NCBI RefSeq assembly: GCF_048771995.1
Contig: NC_133024.1
Location: 91,296,501-91,360,500, forward strand
Reading direction: 5' to 3'
Source: Taeniopygia guttata
Taxonomy: Eukaryota; Chordata; Aves; Passeriformes; Estrildidae
DNA length: 64,000 nt
Shown: one piece after another, positions 19,969 through 32,600 of the stretch
How the letters are laid out: each line of letters starts with the position of its first letter
How positions within the stretch are numbered: the first letter of the stretch is position 1
The notes under the pieces: model-generated
Told to the model about the DNA's origin: nothing
Database searches by the model: none
What the model saw: only the letters and a program-made list of their open reading frames with translations
Program-made: the position numbers and the translations under genes

Positions 19969-21125
19969 AGTGCTAGGTCTAGATTTCAGATACAATGTCA
20001 CCAAGGTCTTCTTCTCTGCCAGGAAAGCCCACTTATGCCTAAAATCTACCTGAGGGTAAAATGAATGTGCATCATCATGAAATGACTCATGAATACACAA
20101 CTATCTCAGAGAGTCCCATGGCATGAGGAAAACAACGTTTGCCAGCATCTGTCTAGAACATGATGGAGGAGCTGGTTTGTCCTTCTTACAAAATACTAAA
20201 AAGCTAAAAGGATAAAAAGAAAAAAGAATGAATGCTACTGAACAGCACAGAGATTTCTCTGTAACCAAGAAATGGTTGTGAATGTCTCTCACACTGTTCC
20301 CACCCTACAGTCCATACAGCATCTGTTCTGCACCAGTAGGTGAGCTGCAGCCTCCTCACATCATGGACATTTATGAAACATCACCCTGGGACTTCCAAGA
20401 GACCAACAGCTCTCTAACTGTAGTTTCCACTTGCAACCCTTTCAGGAATTCATTCAGTACCAAAACATGGGCTGTAATTAGATGAAAAATGGCCTTGTGT
20501 GAAATTAGGTTGAAAAAACCTCTGTGTTTTCTACACTACAGGTCCAGTAGCTTGGGTCGCTCTGGAAAACACCTGTGCTAGGTCTTCTCAGCCACAAAAC
20601 CTACAAACTCAGCCTAGGAACATAGATCTGAGCTTGTTTTTTTCTCTGCCTGACACACCAGTGAGTGCATTCAGGACTGTGCAGAGTACTGAAAGCTTTC
20701 ATTGACACCTCTGCAGCCACAGGGCAGGAGTGATTGCTTGGCTGAGTAATAGGAGCTTGCAAAAGGAACCAGCTGAAGATGTACAAGACAGAGTGGATGC
20801 CTTAAACTACTTTCTCTTCCTTGAAATAGTTCCTCAGGATAGACATGAATCAACTGCAGTTACAGTTTTATACTCTCATAAGGCTCAGGTCACTCTCAGG
20901 CTTCAGGGTTTCTCCTTATGTGCTCTGTTATCCCCAGAACTGTGCTCCACTTTTTATAAAATTTAGGTTTTTTTGTTACTGCCTACATTTATTTATTTGT
21001 AAGAGCACATTAAAAATAAACAGATGCATTGAATTCAAATCAGGGGCAGTCTTGTTCAATATAATATTTTCCCCCATGTATTTTCCCCCTTTCTGACCTC
21101 TGAAAATTTGTCCCTGAAGGAATTA
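19969..21125. other. Intergenic, nothing recognised
   Basis: Ordinary non-coding sequence between two CR1 copies. No exon or named repeat could be supported. Confidence 0.55.
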
Positions 21126-21610
21126 GGATTAGAGAATCAGAGGATAAGAGGATAGGATCACTGGGAAATTCAGCCTGGAGGGGACTTCAGGAGATGCCTC
21201 ATGCACCACAGCAGTGCCAGCAGTGAGGTCAGACCAGGTTGCTCAGGGCTTTGCCCATCCAGGTTTCATAATCCCCCAAGGCTGGAGCTGCCCAGCCTCC
21301 CTGTGCAGGACCTGCCTGTCCTCATGGAAATGTTTCAGTGCCAGCCTGAGCCCTCTCATTTCAGTTCCTGCTGCCGAGGGCTCAGCTGCCTCCTTCCCTC
21401 CCCTCGCCAGGGGCTCAGGGGTGTCTGTGAGGTGCCCCCAAAGCTGCCTCTGCCCAGGCTGGACCAGCCCCAGCCTCTGCTCACGGGGCCAGGCTCCAGC
21501 CCTGAGCACTGCAGGGCTGAACTCGCTCTGGTATCGGCGTCTTTCTGCACTGGGGCACCAAACTGGTGCTGCCCAGGTGTGCTCTGACAGCGAGTGCTGG
21601 GCACAGGGTC
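21126..21610 (-). mobile_element. CR1 LINE, 5'-truncated copy (GC-rich subfamily)
   Basis: Reverse-complement CR1 3' region. In order: a decayed GAATCAGAGGATAAGAGGAT terminus, a CAGACCAGGTTGCTCAGGGC block, a GGAGCTGCCCAGCCTCCCTG block, CTGAGCCCTCTCATTTC, and a stretch rich in CCAGGCTGGACCAGCCCCAG and GGGCTGAACTCGCTCTGG. The high GC content explains the long overlapping open frames on both strands. The right boundary is approximate. Confidence 0.8.
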
Positions 21611-22477
21611 CTGCCCCAGCTCCTCACTGTGCTCCTGCTGCTGCAGCCCCAGATGCTGCTGCCTGTCTCTGCTACCAAATCCTGCCCAGCTCACTGCCCC
21701 AGCCAGGATGCGTATCTGCATACCAGTTTCCCATATCCCTTGGCTGCCTCCTCTCCATCAGTTTGTCTCATCACTTTTGAACCTGCTCATAATTTTGACT
21801 ACTACAACATCCTTTGCCAATAAACTCAAAAAAAAAATCAGTATTTTGTGAAAATTCAATTTTCATTAAAAGGTGCTCCTTTTCATTTGCTGTCTCTGGT
21901 GGTTTCATTTGGTGACCCACAGTTCTGTGAGAAGCAGTGAATAAATTTTCTTATGCAGCATACGATTTTTGTACAGCTACATCATATTTCTCCTCAATCA
22001 TCTGTTTCCCAAGCGAAGAATCACATTCTGTTCAGTGCTTTTTTGAAGTGGATCTATACAGCATACTCTTGTTATTTCCTGTACCTCTTTTCCATTTCCA
22101 TGATAACCTTTTGAGATGAGATGACAGTACATGAAAAGAGGATGCATCATAAATTTACAGTGTAATGATGCATGCTGTTTTGTGCTCCCTTCTTTTCCTA
22201 GTAATTGCCAAGAGTCTCTTTACTCCTTAACACTGAAATGGTGTTCTCAAAGCGCTATCAGATATTTCTTATATATTTAGGGGAAATGGAGAGCCCATCA
22301 ATACTTGTGTGTATGTTTTAGATTATTTTCCTTATGTGACCTGTGGTGAATGCTGTAACACCAGCTTTCACCTCTGCCTTTATTTCCAGTTACTTTGTAC
22401 CATGAGGTCTTCTGCAACTGTCTGCAGCTGGTCACAGTTCAGATACCTTGGGATAATTTTGCAGATGTGGCCTTAGG

Positions 22478-22575
22478 GACATGGTTTAGTGGTAGACATG
22501 GCATGCTGCTTCAGCAGGGGGGGTTAATGATCTGAGAGGTCTCTTCCAACCTAAACAATCCTATGATTCTCTGAC
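22478..22575 (+). mobile_element. CR1 LINE 3'-end fragment
   Basis: GGGACATGGTTTAGTGGTAG, then TGATCTGAGAGGTCTCTTCC, AACCTAAACAATCCTATGAT and TCTCTGA, the standard last ~100 bases of a CR1 copy in + orientation. Confidence 0.93.
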
Positions 22576-23610
22576 CAACAAACCCATCCAGCATGATGGA
22601 TGCTTTTCTTCCTACATCACTTACAAGTATTTTGAATTATGTAGGTCACAACACAAAGTTCTCTCAGATTTCACCCATATCCTCCTTTCAGCTGCTTATT
22701 TATCTCTACTTTTATGTCCCTACTCCTACTCCGACTCCTAATGTTAAAGTTTTTCTGTATCCTTGTTTCTTCAAAGATCTTGCATAAAGCAACCTGGGGG
22801 AAGAGCCAAAGGCCAGCACTGTCCAATGGTCTGAACTGACTTTTCAGAGAATGGCCAGAATGCACCAGAAGGTGTCCACAACCTAAAATCTGCATCAGTT
22901 GTTAGAAACTGCATGGAACTGGCCTTTCTCAAATAACGCAGTCTCTAAACAAATATTTAGTGCAAAGTCACTTTTACCAGGGTAGATAAGTGGTATCAGA
23001 TCAGTGCAACCCTGGTAGGAGGAGGCCTGGGTGTTTCCCTTCGGGGAGGACAAAGCCCCCTTTGAGAAAGCTGTGCTTGAGTGAGCTGCAGGCTGTGCTG
23101 CCATGTGGGTATCCAGCAAAGGGCAAGGTTCCTGCTCACGGGCTCTGCAAGGAGAAACAGGCTCATCCCTGGGGCAGGAGGACCATTCCTACTGCTTTGT
23201 GGAGACTCAGGGCTGCCCGGGGCTGTGCTGGGAGGCACCACAGCCAGGCTCACCACATGCCTCTTGCAGGCCATGAGAGTCATGCTTTTGGTAGGGAAGA
23301 GGAAGAGTAGCCTCTGCCTGGAGCAAAACCAGCACTTTCCTATAAGCTTCCTGAAACCAAGGTGGACCTGGTGTAAATGTGCCACATCTATGCCTTCTAC
23401 TGTAACATTTGAGAAATGCTTTTACCCCTGGGGAGACTTTCTTAACAGGGAGAAGGTGCATGTTTTAATGGAAAGCCATCAGGAGAACTCACCTAGAAAA
23501 GTCACTCACCTGACAGCTGCTCACTGACATGGGCCAGGACTGTGTGGGAATGATTACTGTGCAAGAAAGATAAAGAGATAAAAAATCCCTTTAAATAAAA
23601 AATAGGTGGG

Positions 23611-23659
23611 TTTTTTTTTGGTGTTTTTTTTTGTTTTTGTTTTTTTTTTTTTTTTTTTG
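23611..23659. repeat. T-rich low-complexity tract
   Basis: Nearly 50 bases of T with occasional G. It could be a reverse-oriented poly(A) tail, but no adjoining retrocopy was identified. Confidence 0.9.
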
Positions 23660-26417
23660 TTCACAACCTCAAACCATGTTAGCATTGAATTTTAAAGGTC
23701 AGGGCTGGAGTAATACAACTCACCAATTAGGTCTTCAGTAGGCTATTATTGCACCAATGTCAGAAGGAAAAATCTGAAAAAATTGCCAAGGGAGATCGAG
23801 ATCAGGCTGGTGACAAAAAAGCTGGAATGAAACAATGAGACTCATTGTGTTAGTGACTTTATTAGTTTTTCAACTTTCTCCTGAAGTGTGCTTCTCTAAC
23901 AGAACTTAAACACCAATGCTCTGCCAGAGAATCCCCTGGCACATGGCCTGCTGGGTCAGACATCTGTGATACCACAGTCATGTGCAGCCCCTGCAGATAC
24001 TGAGGGCACCACATGAACTACACAAATAGATGAGTATCAAAGTCAGGCATTTTAGACTCTGTAAGTGGCAAATTTTCATGCAGCTCACGAAAGGGTTCCC
24101 ATCATCTCTGAGAAGACAAAAAAGTACTGTCCCCAAGGGCTCCTTCTGTATGTGTGATTTGTAAAATGTTAGGAAGTCATCTGATGGTTGCAAATTGCTT
24201 GACACTTGAGAGAAGGGGTAAATAGATGAGGAAAAACTGGAGATCAAGGACTCTCTACTCAAACAGCTCACATTTAAAAGATACTTCATTAGTATAAACA
24301 TATCAATACAGCATGGAGGTGCTCTACTTTTGTAAAGCCACATGCTTTGGCACTTCAAGAGCACACATAAAATGCCCACATGCAAACAGGAATAAAACAG
24401 TTGAGAAGAGGATTCCTTGCTAAAAAATATATTGTTTGAAGTAAAGCTGTGCCAAGCAGGGAGAACAGTCAAGGAGAAAAGAACAGGTATACCACAGGAT
24501 GGGCAGGAGATACAGTCATTTGTAAGCAGGCTAGCACTTTATACTTGTTTAACACTTAACTTTGGTCAAATAAACCTGGTTTATTCCCATTTTGAGTCTT
24601 GTCTAGCAATAAAGTGATCTCAAAGTAAGCCAGGAGGTGGTGATGTTCCTTACAGAAAGAGCAAACTGCTGAACAAGATGCCTCAGGACAAAGTAACACA
24701 CTTCAACACGTGTGTGTTGGACACCAGACACAGAGAGGTTTCTGTCATAAGTCACCTGGCAAGTGTAAAAGCTAGTAATATCAAGTGATAGCTAAAGGAG
24801 AAATATTGTCTCTAAAAAAGAGAAAATATTTTTATCTTTGGCAAAAATCTGCAGCTTTTCCACAGCTGAGAAGAATATGTTCAATGCTCAATGAGTAATA
24901 AATAAGTGGAGGGCGCATGAAATGGGGCGACTTCAATGCCTGAACCTGGGTTTGCAGTGCCTTCACCCACAAATACCCATGTGCAGGCAGTGCCCAGCAA
25001 AGAGGCCCTGGCAGCCAGCCCATGGCCCTTGCAAATGCCTCTGATGGAGAGTGATTTGCAAGGGAGGGTTTTGTGATTTAAGGGGACCATTTATTACCTC
25101 CTTGACTCTAATCAGCTTGATTTATGCCACTGAAGGATTTGGACCACATACATGTCTGAAAAGTGTTGGCAGTACCTTTGATTTGGTGGTGGTTTTTAGC
25201 CTGACCTGCTGACCTTGATATCCACACTATGGACTGTGATACATTCAAAGTGTTCAAGTATTTTGGGGATTTGGGATAGTTTTTTCAGAAGCCCTGGTAG
25301 ATGGTTGAAATATCATAGCTTTGGATTTTCCTGTCTTATGTCAGATAGCTTTTGGACTCCAGTGCTAACAAATTACTGCACCGTCCCTTCTGAACCTCAG
25401 CTTTACTACTAGAATGTATTAGAGAAAATCACAGCTGTGCAACATCTCCTGAAGGTGGGCTCATGTTGCAATGTTAGTGTCATGTAATTCTTTCTAGGTC
25501 ATCTTTGAATGGCATTTGTGCATTTGTAATGGAGGAACAGCCGGCTAAAAACAAGGTCCTGGACTTTCAAATGCCTTGGCATAGCCTTCTGGGCCTGAAT
25601 GTCAAGTCTAGCTAAATATGTCTTCAGGGGTCAGATTTGAATTTTCAGTCTTCAAAAACATGTTGTAGTATCAATATCCCTCATGCTTTTGCTTCCTGTG
25701 GCATTTGGAATGATCATGCTTTGCCTGTGTGATAGTTTGCCTCCTAAACATTTTTTAAGTGGTGATTCCATCAAAAGCAATGTTGCTGCTGTTGGGGAGG
25801 TTTAAATTTTTTTTGTTTGCTTATTCTGGGCCTTACGCTGTGCGTGTTCACCATGTGTGGGTCACACTGCAAAGTGACACAGAATCCACTTAATATATGG
25901 TTCAAATGCTAGCTTTGAAACTCCATCCAATCTTTCCAGACCCAAACATCTTGTTGATTAATTCTCATTTTCAAATCCCAAATACATTTGTGTGTATTAT
26001 AGCAGACCATATGTTTGCTGACATTGGGTTGAATGAAATTATCTGATTCACTGTTTGGGAATTTTGAACATACCCTACAACATCTCAGAACGTCACCATT
26101 CATTTTAAAATGATCTAAATTAGTGGCACTGTAAGGACTAATTACTGTGCTGTGATTCTAGGTGTGTTACATCAGTCATAATAATTACATGCTTGATTTA
26201 AGATTTACATATTGTGAAACATGTTTGTATTAAGATATTGTTTGTGGCAAATGGGGCATCAAATATAACAACAGTTCTCTCCACAGTGTTAGAAGAATCT
26301 TTTCTCTTTGTCCTACAGGGCATACTAAATCACCCTTTTCCTCACTTCAGTGCTGAAGTTTTCTGACATTGTTGGGAAGTCAGAGGGCAGCAGGATTGTA
26401 TGAAGAAATGTGTAGAT

Positions 26418-26446
26418 TGAATGGAATAGAATGGAATGGAATAGAG
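26418..26446. repeat. Short (GAATG/GAATA) pentamer repeat
   Basis: GAATGGAATAGAATGGAATG continuing to GAATAGA: about five pentamer units with small variations. Confidence 0.85.
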
Positions 26447-28246
26447 TGAGGATGAATCTTGCTATAAGAAAGGATATGGCAATGCCTTCACTGGTTTAGG
26501 CGAAGTTAAAAAGAAAATAGCTGGGTTGGTGTCTCTTTTCCCTGAAGAGAAAGTTATTTTGCTTACACAAATTAAAAAGAAGCACACTTCAGTCCAGCCC
26601 TAAGTATTTTTCAAGGCTTTAGCTTTTGTGCCAGTTTCGTCTGGAGAAGCTTTCCTCTTTTTGCATGACTGAGTTTTTGTAACAGCAAATAGCACCATCC
26701 TGCCAAAAGGGAGGGCTTCAGATTCTCTGTTGCATTTCTCCTGCAAGCATGGGCACCTGGCACCTTCTCCCAGCACACAGCGTGTGCCTGCCTGACCCTG
26801 AGGGCTCTTCCCTTCTGCCTGGACAGAGATGGCACCTGGAAAGCACTTGCAGAAAGAAAGCTGAGCTGCTGCTGGCAGCTGAAGCTGAATGCCCAGCTGA
26901 GCCTGCAGAGCTGCCCATGGCTGAGAAAAGGGAGTTGGTCCCACTTCTGCTGCTGCTGACCCCACTACCCCACCACCTTGCATGGTTAGCACCTTCTTAG
27001 ACCCTCTCCTGTTCCCATTCACCTACCAAAATGGCCAAACCTGGCCACTGCTTTTGCTCAGAGAGGAGCCTGGTGCATGCCATCCCTGGCAGAGGTGGTG
27101 GCAGGAGCTCTGGCCAGGGGCTGGGATGGGAGCCACCCCCTTCTGGCAGCAGGGAGCTGTTCTGTTGGCTCAGGACGTCTTAGGAAACCTTACCCCAAGA
27201 CAGCTGCAAAAGGAGGAATAGCACAAACAGCAACCTGGAAAGGAGGCAAAGCAGCTTCTTCCATCTCAGCCTGACTTTTCTTCTGTGGCTTTAAGAAGCT
27301 GGTGAGGGGACAGGAGTAGAAAGAACAACTGTAGTGGACGCAGGTGCCAAACAGAGGTGCAGCACACAGGCAAAGAGCAGATTGGAACCCCATGTGCCAT
27401 CTCTAGTGGTGTATCCTTAGAAAGAAGCCATTCATACCCAGGAGTAAAATAAAACTTTCCTTAAGACAAGGAAAGCACAAAGATGAGTTCTCTGGGTAAC
27501 CAAGAGCTCATGGGACTGCCAAGGACAGCATCCCTGCTGCAAGGGCCATGTGGTCTTCTCCTTCCCCCTTCATAAACTGCAGACTTTTGGTACCCCAGAA
27601 AACAGCCCTGAGACATACATGACTATAAGGGCAGTGTGCAGGTCTGGGGCTGGTTCCCAAACTGCTCCACAGAGGTTAAAGGACAATACCTCAAGCCAGA
27701 TTTAAAAATCCCTTAAGATGCAAGGGATACTGATGGTAGCTTTAGTCCTACTCCTTTACTCTCACTCTCCGTTCCTCCTTATATTTCTTCAGTTGATATT
27801 GATCCATTTAAGATGTATAAAGCAAATAACTGTATTTAACTGCCCTAGTTGTGAGCAATCAAAGAGCTCTCAGAAAATCTCGGAATGTGAATCTACAATG
27901 TTTACCCTCAGGCAGGAATTCCATTAATAATTTAAGATGTCTGTGTGCAATTGAACAGTAATGGTAATTTTCAGCTACAAGGGATCAATCTAACAGTGTA
28001 TTCCAGATGTCTGTATACTGTGGAAACAGTTCTCCTCTGGGTAAATGTCATCCTCATATACAGTGAGCTCTGAAAAATTACAGCCATTTTTCTTTATAGC
28101 TCATTTACAAAGCTTTCTTGAATCCCAGGAAAAGCCTTTTCAATGTGACCCTCAGCTTGCACGCCTATCATTGCCTTGCACAGCCGGCAGAGCTGCTGCT
28201 GCCTTGTCCTGTAAGTCCAATGCTCCTAAAATCAGAAGTGAATGAC

Positions 28247-28365
28247 AGAATCACAGAATATCCTGAGCTGGAAGGGACCCACAAGGATCATCAAGTCTAA
28301 CTCCTGTCCTCACACAGGCCAGCATGAAGAATCTCACCGTGTGCCTGAGAGCAGTGAGTGGGGGG
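28247..28365 (-). mobile_element. CR1 LINE fragment (3' end)
   Basis: CAGAATCACAGAATATCCTG, AGCTGGAAGGGACCCACAAG, GATCATCAAGTCTAACTCCT and then GTGTGCCTGAGAGCAGT are the reverse complement of a CR1 subfamily 3' end. Similarity is lost after about 28365. Confidence 0.88.
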
Positions 28366-29619
28366 CACTGGCTTCAGCGTGCCTTCCTGAGGAGCAGCAC
28401 CAGATCCACCCAGAGCCAGATCAGCTGCTGGCTCATCCCAGGGCACAATCACACATTGGACACGTAAGATCAAGTGATGCAGCATCAGACAACACACTGT
28501 TTCTGCAAGAAGACATCTTTCAGTAGGATGCCTGGCTATCAACCTGGTTTCCCAGTGGGATCCAAGGTGACAAATCCATGGAGAGTTCACTTGCAGGGTC
28601 AGCAGCTCCATGCCAGCCTCATATGGGCTCCTCCCTCATGGGGAGGACTGGTTGCATAGGTATGGAAATGCTCCATCAAGACCAGGATGTAAACCTCTTC
28701 AAAAAGTAGTTTCAGGGAGAGCAACAATTGAGAAATCAAGTAAGGAATATATCAGTGCAAATAAATTCCACATAAAAGTAACAGCTGTAAGAACATCCAG
28801 CCTAGGCATCTCCTTGTCTGGAGGCTCCTAAAATTCCTGCTGACACCTGTGGGACACAGGTGGGCAGTGCAACCCTTCAGATACTGTCAATAAAATGCCG
28901 TAACACCCCTTCTGGAAGGAGTACACCATGAACTAAGCTTCGGTCCAAGGTCTCTGCTGGCTGCCTCCAGCTGGAGGATGGTGCCCGAGCCTGCCTTCAT
29001 CCTCCTTCAGAAGATGCCAGATGCTTTCCATGCCAGTTGTCCCTAATAATGGCCTTTGAGCTATGGAAATTATACCAGCTGTGGTTAGCATTGTAACAAC
29101 AAAAAACCAGCCTGATAGTCAAGGCTCATGGTGGGGGAGGGGAAAAATAATCAGTTTTTTCTGGACTTTTCTGAATTCAGCCTCTCTCAACAAGGATGAT
29201 TATAGCTAATTAGGCAGAACATGGTAACAACACTCACATTTGGATGTGTGGTGTCTCGATGGAAGAGGAAATTAAATAGGATGTGATCAGAGAGCTGCAG
29301 ACAAAAAAAAATGAGGCCAGTCCAAACGAGTAGCTTTTCATCAGAGAATGGCTGAATAGATTAGTCAATTTATTTTGTTGTACCTAGAACATTAATAATC
29401 ATTACATAGTATTGTAATTTGCAATTCAAGGAGGCATCTGACATACCATCCTTGAGGGCACTGTTTTCCTCCTGCCCTGAGCAGATACACACACAAAGAC
29501 ACACACATATACACACACAGACCCTCTTCCCCAAGTGTCCAAAGCAAATGTAGTTGTTAAGTACCCAGGATTGCCACACTGGAAGGATTCCAGGACTCAA
29601 TAAACTGAGGAGCAAAATA
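28366..29619. other. Intergenic, nothing recognised
   Basis: No gene could be supported. A CA-type dinucleotide stretch sits at 29486-29519. Confidence 0.55.
29486..29519. repeat. Imperfect (CA)n microsatellite
   Basis: ACACACACAAAGACACACAC followed by ATATACACACACA: an interrupted CA repeat of about 34 bases. Confidence 0.9.
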
Positions 29620-29624
29620 AAGAT

Positions 29625-29668
29625 TACAGAATCATTAAGGCTGGAAAGCTCCTTGAGATGAAGTCCAC
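29625..29668 (-). mobile_element. CR1 LINE fragment (3' end, short)
   Basis: TTACAGAATCATTAAGGCTG, GAAAGCTCCTTGAGATGAAG and TCCA match the reverse complement of the CR1 terminus (TGGACT...ATGATTCTGTGA). About 45 bases only. Confidence 0.7.
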
Positions 29669-32600
29669 CAAGGAGGTGCAAGGTGGACCAGATAAGTGGG
29701 TCCAGTGAAGGCACTGGCAGCTTTGGCACACCTCAGAGACACCTGGCAAAATTTCTGGATGTCTTCTGATAGAGTACAAGAACTTTAAATGCAAGCAGAG
29801 ACTTGTGCTGCTTTTGTTGCTAGCAGGTGTGATCCCAGCTCTGAGACATACAGCTCTGGTCTGAGCATCTGCAAAACTAAATCCCCAAGCTTGTAGCGAC
29901 TCTTGAAAATGTAGATCTCCAGGCAAAGGTCTTTTTTTCATTACTCTACCATATAAGAATGAGAAGCATATACACTGTGAACTGGCAGTACTTTTTTCTT
30001 GCCTGCTGTTGGCAGTATCCCCAGTGTGGTCAGAGACAAGAAGTGACCTGAGGTGGAAGCAGGAATCAGACTCTGTCATCCTCCTCAGCATGAGCAAAGA
30101 GCAGGATTACTCCTACTAGTCACTGTTTGGGGTCATGATCAAGCACCAAACACCTGTCCGTGTGCTGCTAAGGCAGAAATCAAGTGATTGAAAGATTCTC
30201 ACTGATTAAAGGTAATGCCAAGGGAAATCCCTCAGGCTATGAATTCTTCACAGCACAAATCAGGAAATTTCATCCAGAAATTCATGCTTCACACTCTCCC
30301 CATACCAAAATTGCATTACAGTTTCAAGCTGGGCACCTGGCTCTGAAAGCTGTTTTTGGACAGTGATTTTCTCTCTCCTGTGAGCTGAAAGAACAAAATC
30401 ACAAACAAGCATATAAGAAAATCATTGCCTCAGCAATAACCTCTCCATAATCTAGTGGGGAGGAATTGTCTGCAAAAAAGACTTTGCAGTTACCAATATA
30501 AGCTTCAGGCCATGTCACTGAAGCTGTATATTATCCATGCAATTTACAGAATCTATTTTAATTTAGCCACTATCCCAAGAATATGAATGAGGCAAATAAA
30601 AGGCTTCACAGGAGCAGAAACAGCAGTGAAGGTACACACGTGTCCGAGTAAGGACTGGCAGCTCAGGCTTCAGGCAAGGTGAAGGCAAATAATCCAAACC
30701 CAGAGCCCAGAAGAGTGTGGTTTCTCCCAAGTGTCTCCTGCTGCAGCATCATTCCTTTCAGGAGAGCCTGGCCACAACCAGGAGGAGGGCAGGTGATGGC
30801 TGCCTGTACAGGGAAGGCTGGGCAATGTGCATGGAGAAACTGTCCCCAGACTGAGGAACAGGGTGTTGCTCCCTAGGGCTGCCACCCACCCCTTTCCATA
30901 AGTGTCCTGATTGCTAAACAGTATTTAAAATAATAAAAATTTATAATTAAAATTTAGCCAAATCTTAAGATAAAGGGAAATAGTAACGACAGCCCCATTT
31001 AAAAACACATTGGCTGCCAAAATGTCACCTTCTGCTCTGCCCTCCTCAGAACATTCTACAAGCTCCCAGCTTGCTCCATCCATGCTTCCCATCAGCTTGC
31101 TCTGCCACCTGAACATATCAATACCTCCTGTCTCCTTCAGCCTTCACTTCCAGTGAAGGATGGTGTGATAAACTTATTTTTGCAGACCATATGGAAATTC
31201 TCAAGTAACTTGCTGATCTTTAAAAGCAAGTATTAATATTTTTCAACTCTTTCAAAAATATGGATTTCATTTGTTCTAATATTGCTGCTATTTTAAAAAT
31301 TTTATTTTCCAAGCACTTTTCTTCAGGGAGGGCAACAATTGAGAAACCAAGAAGAAGAGTTAGAGGTTTGTGAGAAGCTGCTTGAGCAATGGGGGACCTG
31401 GCTATTCAAACCTCAGCTTATTCACATTCCATTAAAGCACCCCTTCTAATACTGCATGTTTGCTGATTTGCTTCTTTCCAAGAGAGAAAAAACTTATTTA
31501 ATACCTAGTTCAGACAAAGAAAAAAGCCAAACAAACCATGTACAAACAATTTATGGGTCTACAACAGTAGCCAACAACTACATAAGAAAAGCTGGCCTGC
31601 AATTAAACAGCTTACCAGGTGCGCTGCCCAGCTGAACCAGGCTCCAGTCAGTACCTTTAATCATTTAGCTCAATGGTTATCCCAGGCTGCAGAGATCCCA
31701 CCAGCATCCCAGTGTCAACTTTCCACTCATAGAGACCTTTTGTTCATCTCCCTTTCTTACCTTCTCTTTCTCTGCCACTAGCTGCTAGCTGTCTCTTTTA
31801 TTTCATGTCTTCCTTAAGGCTGAGTGTGACATAACCCTTGCAGATCTCATTCGTGCACAATGGGGGGGAGAGACAGTGCCAGTGTTCCTACCCCAGCTCC
31901 TGGTGCCATTCCTTCACTCTCCTGCTAAAAGGATTGGCTCATCATCTGCAAAATAAACACAAAATAAGCACAGCCGGGTCTGCTGGGGAAGTGACAAGGA
32001 AATGCGTAACAGGGCTCGTACTCGCCATGCCTCACCCACGCTCGCTCATGGGGCTCCTGCAGAGCCTGGTGGCCCTGGCCCCACGGGGAGGGACTGGGGG
32101 CAGCCAAAAGCTTTTCCTTTTGGGTGTCTCCAGACTCCGTGTGTGTGAGAATGGGGATTTCCATGGGCCCAGTATGGACTGCAGGCAAATCTGCTTTGGG
32201 CAGAGGTCTGGCTTTGAGCTGCAAACTGCAGTGGAGGGATAGCTTCCATTCCCTGGGTGGCATAGTGGGAAAAAGTGTGGCATTGCCTGAGCAGCACGGC
32301 TCAGGCCAGGTCAGTGTCTGGTGTTTCATGGTGGAAATTTAGGTCTTGGATCACAACACAGTGATAATTGAAAAGTGTTGATGCTGATACTGGAAGTTAG
32401 TCTGATGTGAGGCATGTGAATGCAATCAGATCTTTGCTCGAGTGGGCAGCAGGACACAGGAGCAGAGATGTGTTTTGGTATGAGTGTCTCAAGGTTTCTA
32501 TCCAGATTGATTTCAATCTATGCTTCTGTCCTTTTCTAAAGAGGCGCATTTTAAGTGCTACCATCCTATTACATTAATATTTTTAACATTTTAATAAGCA

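Larger units (their letters stand above)
22576..28246. other. Intergenic, no gene seen
   Basis: 5.7 kb without a supportable gene. It holds a T-rich tract (23611-23659) and a GGAAT-like pentamer repeat (26418-26446). Two GC-richer blocks (about 23000-23400 and 26700-27280) translate openly on both strands but show no family motif. A 164-codon open frame on the minus strand (24472-23978) is rich in Cys, Ser and Leu and looks like chance. Confidence 0.55.

Noticed and set aside
23978-24472. A 164-codon minus-strand frame
   Set aside because: Ser/Cys/Leu-rich with no domain, no splice context and no CpG promoter; likely chance.
31838-32329. Overlapping 134-codon frames on both strands
   Set aside because: Simultaneous openness on both strands in a GC-rich patch; no family features.
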